Below, piece by piece: positions 42,047 through 51,009 of a stretch of 64,000 bases of DNA. Source of the DNA: Thermoanaerobacterium xylanolyticum LX-11 (lineage in GTDB: Bacteria > Bacillota > Thermoanaerobacteria > Thermoanaerobacterales > Thermoanaerobacteraceae); contig NC_015555.1 of the NCBI RefSeq assembly GCF_000189775.2, positions 2,181,001-2,245,000 on the forward strand. Reading direction: 5' to 3'. A program made the position numbers and the translations under genes. Under the pieces are notes generated by a model. That model was not told the DNA's origin, did not search any database, and saw only the letters and a list, made by a program, of their open reading frames with translations. Position 1 is the first letter of the stretch. Each line of letters begins with the position of its first letter.

Positions 42047-42150
42047 TTATATTCCAAAAATTTTCAAAATCCATCCAAGAATAGAACCAAGTGTTACCAT
42101 ATCGGTATCACCAGCCCATCTCATAAAATCAGTGATTGTATGTGCGACAT
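42047..42150 (-). pseudogene. Small amphipathic peptide frame, beta-PSM-like, probably frameshifted
   Basis: On the minus strand an ATG at 42150 after GGTGAGAG gives only MSHIQSLIL, but the next frame is open for 33 codons: VAHTITDFMRWAGD, TDMVTLGSILGWILKIFGI. The TLGS...KIFG end resembles beta-class phenol-soluble modulin/gonococcal-inhibitor-type peptides of Firmicutes. Either a one-base shift has broken the gene or a non-standard start is used. The resemblance is weak. Confidence 0.35.
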
Positions 42151-42344
42151 TCTCTCACCTGTTAAAAAACAGTAATATTAGACTAAATGTCAATATTTAA
42201 ATAAATCATTTTGTTCGAACCCTTACGCATTTACCACTTTTATCGCTACTAAAATGACTAAAATACTATAGATTGCCATTAAAGGAGAGCATCAGCATTA
42301 ATATAGAAATTAACAAAATAAAGCTCCATTATTATTAAAAAACA
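42151..42344. other. Intergenic region upstream of the small peptide and downstream of ulaF
   Basis: AT-rich with no ORF. GGGTTCGAACA at about 42215 resembles a tRNA T-arm but there is no surrounding tRNA fold. No clear terminator for the ula operon was seen. Confidence 0.4.
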
Positions 42345-43043
42345 TTAACTTTTTGTTTTTTGTCCATAATAAGCATTAGCCCCATGTTTCCGATAATAAT
42401 GTTTATCTTGCAATTCTTGTGGTGCTGGATTAATAAACGGATTAATAATTCTTGAGTATGCCGCCATTTTTGCCGATTCTTCTAGAACTACAGCATTTTG
42501 TACGGCATCATATGCATCAACGCCCCATGTAAATGAGCCATGATTTCTACATAAAACTGCCGGCATAGCTATATAATCCCTATTTTTAAAATATTCAGCA
42601 ATTATTAAACCTGTATTTTTCTCATATGCTTTATCTATTTCTTCTATTGTAAGATTTCTAACACATGGAATTTCTCCATACATATAATCAGCATGTGTAG
42701 TACCATAGCAAGGAATTCCCAATCCTGCCTGAGCCCAACTTGTAGCCCATGAAGAATGAGTATGAGCTACACCACCAATTTTAGTAAATGCTTTATATAA
42801 CTCCAAATGAGTAGCAGTATCAGTAGAAGGATTATACTTACCTTCTACTACATTCCCTTCCAAATCAACTACTACCATGTCCTGTAAAGTTAACTTGTCA
42901 TATTCTACTCCACTTGGTTTTATTACAAAAAGTCCAGTTTTTCGATCAATCCCACTTACATTTCCCCATGTTAACTTAACTAAACCATAATGTACCAGCA
43001 ACATATTTGCTTCATATACCTTCTTTTTTAGTTCTTCTAACAT
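42345..43043 (-). CDS. ulaF: L-ribulose-5-phosphate 4-epimerase
   Basis: 232 residues of the class II aldolase/AraD family: TWGNVSGIDRKTGLFVIKPSG, zinc site VAHTHSSWATSWAQAG, TTHADY and CRNHGSFTWG. It converts L-ribulose-5-phosphate to D-xylulose-5-phosphate, the final step of ascorbate-type catabolism. Position after ulaE and the PTS genes supports UlaF rather than AraD. RBS AGGAGG is present. Confidence 0.92.
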   Translation of the reverse strand: MLEELKKKVYEANMLLVHYGLVKLTWGNVSGIDRKTGLFVIKPSGVEYDKLTLQDMVVVDLEGNVVEGKYNPSTDTATHLELYKAFTKIGGVAHTHSSWATSWAQAGLGIPCYGTTHADYMYGEIPCVRNLTIEEIDKAYEKNTGLIIAEYFKNRDYIAMPAVLCRNHGSFTWGVDAYDAVQNAVVLEESAKMAAYSRIINPFINPAPQELQDKHYYRKHGANAYYGQKTKS

Positions 43044-43137
43044 GCAGTTTCCTCCTTAATTTTATAAATCCATGTGCACAAATTTTTGTGAATAAAATAA
43101 TACATTTTAAAAATTTTAATATTAACTTAATTTTATG

Positions 43138-43983
43138 CTAATCTGTCATTGCGTCTAAAATTTTTCTCATCTTCTTATTTATATTTATTAAATCTTCTTT
43201 CCAATTTTTATTTCCCATGTACCAAAATTCCGTTACATACCTTCTAACCCCAATACTCCAAGCAGTTTTTATAGTTTTTTCAAAGTCTACATGTCCACTT
43301 CCATATGGTACTTCTCTAAACTTTCCTGGCAATGTTTCTTTCAAATGTAATGAAAAAATATGCCCAACACCTGATTTTAAATCATCATATACATCTGAGC
43401 CATACAACAGTGACGCATTTTTTATATTACCGCTATCCGGATATATTCCTAAATATGGTGAGTTAATATTTTTTATAAAGAACATTGCCTTCCATACGGT
43501 ATTCATAAATTCGGTCTCCATAGTTTCAAATCCAAGCATTATTCCATACTTTGCTGCCATTAAAACTGCTTTTTTTACATTCTCAAAAAATCTCTTTTGA
43601 GTTTCTGAAGTTGAATTTTCATAATAAACATCATATCCAGCAATCATTATTACTCTTATTCCTAAATCATCTGCTAATTTAATTGCTTTCTCCATAATTT
43701 CTAAACTCTTATTACTTATTTCATAATTGCTGCTTCCTAATGGATATTTCCTGTGTCCACTCAAGCACATTGTACGGATTGGTATTCCAACATCATACAT
43801 AGTTTCTATAAGTTCTAATCTGTCTTTCTTGGTCATATCTAATCTTGCTAATTTTTCATCTGTTTCATCAATACTCATTTCCACATAATCATAATTAGCC
43901 GCTTTAGCTATTTCTAACTTTTCCTTCCAGCTTAATTGCATTGGCATTGCTTTTTCATATAAACCTATCATATACGTCCTCAT
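43138..43983 (-). CDS. ulaE: L-ribulose-5-phosphate 3-epimerase (L-xylulose-5-phosphate 3-epimerase)
   Basis: 281 residues of the xylose-isomerase-like TIM barrel family: GLYEKAMPMQLSWKEKLEIA split at the start, MCLSGHRKYPLGS, IMIAGYDVYYE, LGFETMETEFMN and HLKETLPGKFREVPYGSGHVDF in part. It converts L-xylulose-5-phosphate to L-ribulose-5-phosphate. It is located between ulaF and the beta-propeller gene. Confidence 0.93.
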   Translation of the reverse strand: MRTYMIGLYEKAMPMQLSWKEKLEIAKAANYDYVEMSIDETDEKLARLDMTKKDRLELIETMYDVGIPIRTMCLSGHRKYPLGSSNYEISNKSLEIMEKAIKLADDLGIRVIMIAGYDVYYENSTSETQKRFFENVKKAVLMAAKYGIMLGFETMETEFMNTVWKAMFFIKNINSPYLGIYPDSGNIKNASLLYGSDVYDDLKSGVGHIFSLHLKETLPGKFREVPYGSGHVDFEKTIKTAWSIGVRRYVTEFWYMGNKNWKEDLININKKMRKILDAMTD

Positions 43984-44015
43984 AAAATCATCACCTAAAT
44001 TTTATGTTTTTGACT

Positions 44016-45059
44016 TTAGCATTGTAAAGTATACATTGTTATCTCATTAATCTCTCGATTAGTTGCTATTATTATATCCTTGCTTTTGTTCTTATAGGTA
44101 ATTACATTTGCCGCACCAGCGTTCGTATCAAGTATTTCTAAATCATAGTTTCCTGTTTTATCATTGTAAGTTATAGCAATTAAATTACGTTTTCCACCTC
44201 TATGCCCAACAATAATCATTGGTTTGCCACAAATAAGCCCACCATAAATTGCATGAAGAAATTCCATTTTCGTTGAAAATACTTCTGTATATTTTTCATT
44301 ATCTTTTTTATAAATAATAAGATTATCACCATGAAAAGGCGAAAAGACCACTAATTCATCAATACCATCATTATCAAAGTCTAAGAGTAATGCATCACTT
44401 GCTGGTGTTGATATAAGTTTTTCAATCGTCCATTTCCCATTGATATTTGCTGGAGGAACAAAATGAAAAACACCTTGCTCACATGAAATCACAGCGCTTT
44501 GTGAACCATTATTCAAATAGCGGTAATATCCGTGATTTTTTGACATCCCATCTTTTATAACTTCTAATTGCAATTGATTATTATCATTAAAATCCTCTAA
44601 ATTATCAGGTAGTACTGCTGAATATACTTTGCCTGGAATTGTCCAATCATCTTTGTATTCATGACCAGATTTTATAGTACATACAATCAAATAATTGATG
44701 CCATTTCTAGTTATAATATCAAAACGATGAACAAAAGGTAAATTCACTAATGTTCTTATTTCCCAATAATCTTTACCTTTGGGACTTACCACTACAATAG
44801 AAGCATTCTTTGAATCATTTGGTGAATAAAATTTATGAGTTGCTAAAAATTGACCATTTGATCCAGGTACCTGTACGATGGACATAGTACCTCCATATCC
44901 ATCCCATATAGTTTCTTCTAAATTTCCATCTAAATCAAATAAAAAACATTTACCTATTTTCTCTGTTGCTACAACAATATGTTTAGAATTATTATAATCA
45001 AGTAAAGTCATTGAATAACATTTTTCTAATTCTCCTATTTTTTTTCTATCCACTTTCAT
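44016..45059 (-). CDS. Beta-propeller protein of the ula operon (FG-GAP/VCBS-like), function unknown
   Basis: About 347 residues of repeated strand-rich units, for example LLDYNNSKHIVVATEKIGKC, LDFDNDGIDELVVFSPFHGD and NGINYLIVCTIKSGH. The DFDNDGIDEL unit is the calcium-binding FG-GAP/VCBS motif. No signal peptide is seen, so it is probably cytoplasmic. The start at 45059 follows AAAGGTGAG, 16 nt after ulaG. It occupies the position where ulaD would be expected, but it has no resemblance to a decarboxylase. An enzymatic or binding role in sugar-acid catabolism is possible. Confidence 0.75.
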   Translation of the reverse strand: MKVDRKKIGELEKCYSMTLLDYNNSKHIVVATEKIGKCFLFDLDGNLEETIWDGYGGTMSIVQVPGSNGQFLATHKFYSPNDSKNASIVVVSPKGKDYWEIRTLVNLPFVHRFDIITRNGINYLIVCTIKSGHEYKDDWTIPGKVYSAVLPDNLEDFNDNNQLQLEVIKDGMSKNHGYYRYLNNGSQSAVISCEQGVFHFVPPANINGKWTIEKLISTPASDALLLDFDNDGIDELVVFSPFHGDNLIIYKKDNEKYTEVFSTKMEFLHAIYGGLICGKPMIIVGHRGGKRNLIAITYNDKTGNYDLEILDTNAGAANVITYKNKSKDIIIATNREINEITMYTLQC

Positions 45060-45075
45060 GCGCAAACTCACCTTT

Positions 45076-46134
45076 CTATAATATTGACCGGAAAGGAACA
45101 TTTGGTTCATCTGTGAAGCAATCTTCAAATCCTCTGCGATAGTGATATTTTATTTTATCTTTATCTGTAGGCCATACATATTTTCCACCCACGTCCCAAA
45201 TAAATACCTTAAATTTGTAATCCAAAATATCTTTCTTAAATTTATAAAGCATTAATATTTCCTCGGGATCAGCTTTAAAATTTGTCCACACATCATAATG
45301 GACAGGTATAACAATTTTGCAATTTAATGCTTCCGCCATTCTCAAAATGTCTACAGAAGTCATTTTATCCTGAACACCTACAGGATTCTCACCAAAAGAA
45401 CCCAAGGCTACATCTATCTGATAATCTTTACCATGTTTTGCAAAATAAATAGAGTAATGCGAATCTCCACTATGATATACAGAACCAGCGGGTGTTTTAA
45501 TAAGATAATTGACCGCCTTTTCGTCCATATCAGTAGGACATTTACCACGAATATCTTCATTTGCTGTAACAATACATGTTCTATCAAAAGAATCGAGTAC
45601 TACAATCTCGCAATCTTTAATTTTAACTATATCTCCCGGTTTTACAACTTTACATCTTTCCTTTGGCACACCGTAGCTTAACCATTTTTCTACGCTTTTT
45701 AGTGGACCTATAAATGGAACATCATCAGAACAATTATTTATCACTGCCGCCGCAAAGAATGGATCAATATGATCATTGTGGAAATGTGTAGACAAAACCG
45801 CATCCACCGTCGTTACTGCAAAAGGATCAAATACAATAGGTGCTGCACGAAGGTTAGGCTGCGTTGCTCTTCCACCCGACATATTTCTCATTTGATGAAA
45901 TAAATCCATTTCTTTATTTTTCTGTGTTCTTTTACCATTGCCAAACCAAAGATCTATAGCTATATTAGTATTGTTTTCTGTTTTAATCCAAATTCCTGTA
46001 CATCCAACCCACCACATAGCAAATGTACCTGGCAATACTTGTGTTTCATCTATTTCCTCATTAAGCCACGTTCCCCATTCAGGAAAAGCCCCTAATATCC
46101 ATTTTTCTCTTGTAATTTCGGAAATTTTGCTCAT
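45076..46134 (-). CDS. ulaG: L-ascorbate-6-phosphate lactonase UlaG-like metallohydrolase
   Basis: About 352 residues, metallo-beta-lactamase fold: [20 protein letters not shown] start region, metal motif [23 protein letters not shown] and [11 protein letters not shown]. UlaG opens the lactone ring of ascorbate-6-phosphate to 3-keto-L-gulonate-6-phosphate. The start MSKISEI at 46134 is chosen; the ATG at 46146 directly abuts GGAG and is too close. Confidence 0.92.
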   Translation of the reverse strand: MSKISEITREKWILGAFPEWGTWLNEEIDETQVLPGTFAMWWVGCTGIWIKTENNTNIAIDLWFGNGKRTQKNKEMDLFHQMRNMSGGRATQPNLRAAPIVFDPFAVTTVDAVLSTHFHNDHIDPFFAAAVINNCSDDVPFIGPLKSVEKWLSYGVPKERCKVVKPGDIVKIKDCEIVVLDSFDRTCIVTANEDIRGKCPTDMDEKAVNYLIKTPAGSVYHSGDSHYSIYFAKHGKDYQIDVALGSFGENPVGVQDKMTSVDILRMAEALNCKIVIPVHYDVWTNFKADPEEILMLYKFKKDILDYKFKVFIWDVGGKYVWPTDKDKIKYHYRRGFEDCFTDEPNVPFRSIL

Positions 46135-46187
46135 AATATACCACATCTCCTTTTATTTCTGATAAAATTTATAAAAATACATAATTA

Positions 46188-46278
46188 AAAATCGGCAAGT
46201 ATATCTTGTGATTCATAATATAAAAGTTTTTGAATATTTCTATATAGTTTGAATTTTTAAGCTGTACTTGCCGATTTT
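46188..46278 (-). terminator. Long-stem hairpin between EIIC and ulaG genes
   Basis: A 14-bp perfect inverted repeat AAAATCGGCAAGTA (46188-46201) and its complement (46265-46278) enclose a 63-nt loop. On the minus strand the stem ends in CGATTTTTAATTATG. It probably acts as a partial terminator or RNA-processing signal separating PTS and enzyme genes. Confidence 0.7.
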
Positions 46279-46295
46279 TTAAATACAATAAATGA

Positions 46296-47615
46296 TTAAA
46301 TTGCAAATCCAAACAATGATCCAATTGCCTTAATAATATATAGCACTGGCAACCAAACTACTGTCCAATCTATATTAGAAAACATTAATCCAGATCCATA
46401 AACACAACCCATTAATGGATACAAAGCTACCAATCCTAGATGTGCTATAAAACTATTCACAAATCCTGCAATCAAAGATCCCCTCCAGCCACCTGTTTTA
46501 TTAGCAAAAACACCTACAACGCCACCATCAAAAACCATTATAATTGGACTTGGGAAAATAATAATTGAACTTTTTATTGAAATTAACAATGCTAATACAA
46601 CTAATGCGCCTACTACTGAACCTATAAATCCGATAACTGCACCATTAGGCGAATATGGGAAAAATGCAGCACAATCTACAGCTGGTATAGCATTAGGTAT
46701 TATTTTGTCAGATATACCCTTAAATGCTGGCACAATTGCAGCTATCAACATCCTTACACCAGATAAAAGTATAACCATTCCTGCAGCAAAAGTTAAACTT
46801 TGTATAAAAACCCAAACAACCCAATTTGTATTCCCGCTTAATGTTGTCATATTTTTCGAACCAGTTGCTATTCCAATTCCTAAAAACAATAATATCATCA
46901 AAGTTGTTGTAACTATAGTATTATCTTTAAATACAGAGAGAAAACCAGGTAACTTTAAGTTTTCAGCATCCTGTTCTTTATTTCCAAACCATTTCCCAAT
47001 ATAATGACCCATAAATGCACCAGTCATGTTGCAATGCCCAATTGTAATTGTATCATTCAAAAAACTTTTACCTATAATTCTTGGTAGTGACGGCAAATAT
47101 GTCCAATAAAGAGCTGCAAGTATAGAAGCTAATATAATAGTTCCAGTATTACTTATCTTTATAATGCTGGGTAAAGCCAAATTTAAAAAAGCAGATAAGA
47201 AAAACATCATATGTGCAGTTAAATACACATTTTTTGTATTTTTAAATGGTGTTATTCTTGCTAAAAATACATGAATAAAAAAACCAAGAATAAAAGTAAT
47301 TGTAATAGCATCCGCTAATTTTGTACCCATAGCTACTCCAAATGCAGCTTCATTAGCAGGCATAACACCTTTTACATTTAAAGCTTTACTTAATGTGCTC
47401 ATAATAGGACCGACAGTACCACTTAAAACTCCTGCACCTGTTGATAAAAGTACCATTCCAATCATCGTCTTAACTACACCATCAACAACTTCAACAGATT
47501 TCTTTTTCTGCAAAAGTAAACCTACAAGTGCTACTAAGCCAAGAAAGATTGGAGCTTTATCCATTAACTGAAATATTATAAAATGGATAATTATATTATT
47601 GGTTATTAAATTCAT
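46296..47615 (-). CDS. ulaA: PTS ascorbate-type transporter EIIC (UlaA/SgaT family)
   Basis: About 439 residues with 11-12 hydrophobic helices and the UlaA-type features LVALVGLLLQKKKSVEVVDG in part, KTMIGMVLLSTGAGVLSG and FPSPIIMVFDGGVVGVFANK in part. It imports and, with EIIB, phosphorylates its sugar acid. The start at 47615 has AGGAGG 8 nt upstream. The real substrate may be ascorbate or another sugar acid. Confidence 0.9.
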   Translation of the reverse strand: MNLITNNIIIHFIIFQLMDKAPIFLGLVALVGLLLQKKKSVEVVDGVVKTMIGMVLLSTGAGVLSGTVGPIMSTLSKALNVKGVMPANEAAFGVAMGTKLADAITITFILGFFIHVFLARITPFKNTKNVYLTAHMMFFLSAFLNLALPSIIKISNTGTIILASILAALYWTYLPSLPRIIGKSFLNDTITIGHCNMTGAFMGHYIGKWFGNKEQDAENLKLPGFLSVFKDNTIVTTTLMILLFLGIGIATGSKNMTTLSGNTNWVVWVFIQSLTFAAGMVILLSGVRMLIAAIVPAFKGISDKIIPNAIPAVDCAAFFPYSPNGAVIGFIGSVVGALVVLALLISIKSSIIIFPSPIIMVFDGGVVGVFANKTGGWRGSLIAGFVNSFIAHLGLVALYPLMGCVYGSGLMFSNIDWTVVWLPVLYIIKAIGSLFGFAI

Positions 47616-47650
47616 AAATTTTTCCTCCTTCATTTGATTTATTTTAAAAA

Positions 47651-47923
47651 TTATTTTTTTAAGACAGGGATTAATGCTTCTTCAACTTCTTTCATTACAA
47701 CAAAATTTGAAATCTGTATAGTCTTACTTTTAATCGAATCAGGTAAAGTTTCATATATCTCTTTTGTTGTTACATAAATGTCTGCATTTGTGGAAGTAAC
47801 ACTACCTAAATCGCATGATTGAACATCACCATCTAAGTTTAATTTCTTCAAGAGATTTTCTACATTCATCTTTGCTATAACACTTGTTCCTACTCCCATA
47901 CCGCAAATTGTTACTATTTTCAT
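47651..47923 (-). CDS. ulaB: PTS ascorbate-type EIIB (UlaB)
   Basis: 90 residues with the phospho-cysteine loop ICGMGVGTS (C7) of lactose/ascorbate-type EIIB. It transfers phosphate from EIIA to substrate at EIIC. It is 35 nt upstream of ulaA. No free-standing EIIA gene is seen; an EIIA domain is present at the C-terminus of the adjacent regulator. Confidence 0.93.
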   Translation of the reverse strand: MKIVTICGMGVGTSVIAKMNVENLLKKLNLDGDVQSCDLGSVTSTNADIYVTTKEIYETLPDSIKSKTIQISNFVVMKEVEEALIPVLKK

Positions 47924-48020
47924 AAAAATCCACCTCCTAATAACTACTTTATGTAATTTTCCTGCAAAACAGCCTGCAATAACATATTTTTAAAATTTTT
48001 CTTCGAAATCAATTTGGTAT

Positions 48021-50138
48021 TTAATTTATATATTTTAGTACTGTTTCTCTATCTTCTGCATATTTTATCTTTTTAACTTTCTCATCATCCCCCAGCAGTT
48101 CCACCAACTCCGATAGTGCTTTTAAGTGTGATGAATGGTCTATGGCACAAAGGCATACAACTATTTTTACTGGATCATTTTCTTTATTGCCGAAATTTAC
48201 TGGATTTTTAAGAGTGATGAGGCTCATGCCTATTTTTTTAGCTCCTGATTCTGGTCTTGCATGAGGCATTGCTATACCCGGTGCAATGACAATATATGGT
48301 CCTATCTCTTTCACAGAATCTATCATTGCGTCTATATACCTATGCTCTATGGCGCCATCTTTTTCTAGAAGCTCACCTCCAATCCTTACTGCTTCTTCCC
48401 AATCCTTCACTTCAACATTCAGCCTAATAGTCTTTTCTGTCAAAAGGTCTTTTAACAATGGTTCTGCAACTCCTCTCTCTTCGTTTACATCTTCTATATC
48501 TAAGAATTCTTTAAGTTCTTCGATCAGTTTTTGCCTGTTTAAAATACTGCAATGCTTCTCAATAATTTCAATTAGATCGTCTAACTTGATTGCGTATGTC
48601 CTGTCATTTTTTATAAACAATTTCAACTTCTCAATGTCATTTTCAGTTAACAAAGGATTTACAACTACAGTTTTAATTCCTTCCGCATCCACTGGAACAG
48701 TAGACACTATCAAATCAACATGTTTTTTCTTTAATTCGTCTTTTACTTGATGGTATGCTACAGTTCCTTTTATATTTACATTGAAAACCGATTGAAGCCT
48801 TGATGACAGCATCTTTGCCGTTCCAATTCCTGTGCCACATACAACAAGCACATCCATTCTATTTATTACCAGTGATTTTTGCCTCTCTATAGCAGCACCG
48901 AAATGCATCACAAAATAACCGATTTCTTCATCATTAAGCTTATTTCCTGCATATTCTTCTAAGGGCTTTAAACATCCTTTCACTACTTCAAAAAGCCTGC
49001 TGTAATTCCTTTTTATTTCATCCAATACTGGATTCTTCAGCTCTAAGCCATGGCTTAATCTGTATACCGTAGGCCTTACATGCTCTAAAAGGCCTTCAAA
49101 AAGCTGCACATCTCTGGATAAGTCTATATTTACTTCTCTTTCTACATTGCTTATAATTTTTTTCGTAATAAGCTCCAGTTCAAGCCAATTTTTATCTTTG
49201 TTGCTTTTCTTATTCGTTACATTACTCCCTAAAAGATGGACAGTCATATAGCCAATCTCATCTATAGGTATGTTGACATTAAAATGCTTTTCAAGCATCT
49301 TAGCTATATTTGAAGCGACACTGAATTCCTTTGTCATTTCCAGCGATTTTAATTCTTCTGTAGGCATTATGATGTCTCTTCCAAGCTCTATCCTCTTTAT
49401 GGCAATTGCAATGTGGGCAACTAATCCCGTAAAAGCCGCATCGGAAAATACCGTCTCCAATTCATTTTCCGCAATTCTTATGCATTCTTCAATGTACGAT
49501 ATATCAATATCTTGAAAGAGCCTTTTTATTTCGTTGTCCATGCCTACATTTATCTTCGTGTACATAGGCGATTTCACGATGTCAAGCACTTTTTCTATAT
49601 CTACCGTTTCAGTAAGAAGTTCTATAGCAGCTTTTCTGACTCTTTTCTCATCTCCTATGACTTTCAATCCATACTTTGGCACTGACTTAAGCTCAAGCCC
49701 ATGCTCTAAAAGCCATTTTCTCACATTTTCAAGGTCATTTATTATAGTGCTTCTTGATACCAATAATTTGTCTGCCAGTGTGTTTATCGTCGTATAATCT
49801 TTCTGCCCCATCAAATTGCTTAAAATTATATTAACCCTTTCTTTTTGCGAAAGTGCATAATGGTAAATGCTTACGTCGTCTAAAATATCTAATGCCTTTT
49901 TTCTATCTTCCAATGATTCAGAAAATTTCACACCTACATTTGGTTTTCTCATTAATTGTGGCAAATTGTTGTACTTTAAAAATTCATCAATTGCATCAAG
50001 GTCGTATCTTATCGTCCTTGAGCTCACTTTAAATGAACTGGCCAGTTCAGTGATCTTGACCGGGAGGCTTGAATTAACAAGCTTTATCAGTATATGTGTG
50101 CACCTTTCATTGAGTATGATAATTATCACCTCTTTCAT
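48021..50138 (-). CDS. BglG-family PRD transcriptional activator with EIIB- and EIIA-like domains
   Basis: 705 residues. Two N-terminal HTH domains (about 8-60, ITELASSFKVSSRTIRYDLDAI in part; and 90-140, LADKLLVSRSTIINDLENVRKW in part), PRD1 about 175-275, PRD2 about 295-400 (HVRPTVYRLSHG), EIIB-like domain about 410-500 (VVCGTGIGTAKML) and EIIA type-2 domain about 560-705 with active-site His in APGIAMPHARPESG. It probably activates the ula operon in response to phosphorylation. The first ATG has a weak ribosome site, while GAGGTG inside codons 4-6 lacks a following standard start, so the true N-terminus is uncertain. Confidence 0.9.
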   Translation of the reverse strand: MKEVIIIILNERCTHILIKLVNSSLPVKITELASSFKVSSRTIRYDLDAIDEFLKYNNLPQLMRKPNVGVKFSESLEDRKKALDILDDVSIYHYALSQKERVNIILSNLMGQKDYTTINTLADKLLVSRSTIINDLENVRKWLLEHGLELKSVPKYGLKVIGDEKRVRKAAIELLTETVDIEKVLDIVKSPMYTKINVGMDNEIKRLFQDIDISYIEECIRIAENELETVFSDAAFTGLVAHIAIAIKRIELGRDIIMPTEELKSLEMTKEFSVASNIAKMLEKHFNVNIPIDEIGYMTVHLLGSNVTNKKSNKDKNWLELELITKKIISNVEREVNIDLSRDVQLFEGLLEHVRPTVYRLSHGLELKNPVLDEIKRNYSRLFEVVKGCLKPLEEYAGNKLNDEEIGYFVMHFGAAIERQKSLVINRMDVLVVCGTGIGTAKMLSSRLQSVFNVNIKGTVAYHQVKDELKKKHVDLIVSTVPVDAEGIKTVVVNPLLTENDIEKLKLFIKNDRTYAIKLDDLIEIIEKHCSILNRQKLIEELKEFLDIEDVNEERGVAEPLLKDLLTEKTIRLNVEVKDWEEAVRIGGELLEKDGAIEHRYIDAMIDSVKEIGPYIVIAPGIAMPHARPESGAKKIGMSLITLKNPVNFGNKENDPVKIVVCLCAIDHSSHLKALSELVELLGDDEKVKKIKYAEDRETVLKYIN

Positions 50139-50227
50139 TATAAATTATATTACCTTTTATCTTTCTTGAAAAGCTTAACATTTTTCAAATCAATTATGGC
50201 AAAATTGCACTATATATTATACTGCAT

Positions 50228-50272
50228 TTTACAAAACAAAAATACCGCCTCGACTTTTAGTCTTGACGGTAT
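50228..50272 (-). terminator. Terminator of the immunity-like gene
   Basis: ATACCGtC.GACT/AGTC.GgCGGTAT stem followed on the minus strand by TTTTTGTTTTG. Confidence 0.75.
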
Positions 50273-50279
50273 AGTTTAT

Positions 50280-50576
50280 CTATGCAGTTTTAATGCTAAT
50301 ATTTTTAAGTTTTTCAAGATTTATTTTGACTTTATGATTTAATTCATCATCATCGATTAAATACTTGGTTTTTTCTCTGATGTTCTCATCCGACTCATAA
50401 TATGCTATTGCTTCCCGTATATTATCTAATACATTATAAATTTTTTTATCATAATCATAGATAGCTTCTTCTGCTTCATAGAAATATGACTCGAACTTCT
50501 CAGAAAATGATTTTGCATCTATCTCACCTATTAAATATTTATTAGCTAATTCGACTAAATACTCTACTGCTTTCAT
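50280..50576 (-). CDS. Immunity-like small protein (colicin D immunity type), hypothetical
   Basis: 98 residues, helical and acidic: KYLIGEIDAKSFSEKFESYF then YEAEEAIYDYDKKIYNVLDNI (quoted in parts). The pattern resembles small colicin-D/CDI immunity proteins. Its ATG overlaps the stop of the toxin-like frame upstream as ATGA, the usual coupling of toxin and immunity genes. It is intact, while the toxin frame is broken. Confidence 0.65.
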   Translation of the reverse strand: MKAVEYLVELANKYLIGEIDAKSFSEKFESYFYEAEEAIYDYDKKIYNVLDNIREAIAYYESDENIREKTKYLIDDDELNHKVKINLEKLKNISIKTA

Positions 50577-50911
50577 TCAATCTCCCTCCAATCTAGTTTA
50601 GGTCTTTTTCTCGCTATTACGGTTTTAATATCTCCATTATCCTTCGCTATATGCACTGATAAATTATTCTTAAATCTAACAATCGTGCCATCAGGTTCTT
50701 AATATTTTTTGCCATTTGTTAAAGTATCTAAAACATCCTCTATTGAAAATATTTTACCTTGTCCCATACGACCTAATATTCTATTTAAAGCATGTTCAGT
50801 AAAATTATATCCATTTTCTTTAAAATAATTATATGTCTCAACTAATTTCGCCTTATATTCCTCCGAATAATTCTTCCCTCTTAACATTATACCACCGTTT
50901 TGCTTCTCCAT
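50573..50911 (-). pseudogene. Toxin C-terminal domain (DUF4258/BrnT-like) with in-frame stop
   Basis: The frame from 50911 reads YNFTEHALNRILGRMGQG, SIEDVLDTLTNGKKY, then a TAA (50699-50701). It continues open in the same frame with EPDGTIVRFKNNLSVHIAKD and VIARKRPKLDWREIE to a TGA overlapping the immunity start. The H-x3-R pattern and the order resemble DUF4258-type RNase toxin domains. One nonsense change thus splits an otherwise complete domain of about 112 residues. The N-terminal delivery part of a polymorphic toxin is absent. Confidence 0.7.
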
Positions 50912-50970
50912 AAGTTCATTATACTGCTTTAATATACTTGCGTCAATTTCTAAGCATCACCTATATAGTA

Positions 50971-51004
50971 TAAAAAGCCTTCTCAGACTACTCTTGAGAA
51001 GGCT
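50971..51004 (-). terminator. Terminator of the kdgR-eda-kdgK operon
   Basis: A perfect 10-bp stem AGCCTTCTCA/TGAGAAGGCT, 9-nt loop, followed on the minus strand by TTTTTATAC. Confidence 0.9.
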
Positions 51005-51009
51005 CACAT

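Noticed and set aside
42205-42226. tRNA T-arm-like GGGTTCGAACA
   Set aside because: No acceptor, D or anticodon stems around it; too short to call a tRNA or attachment site.
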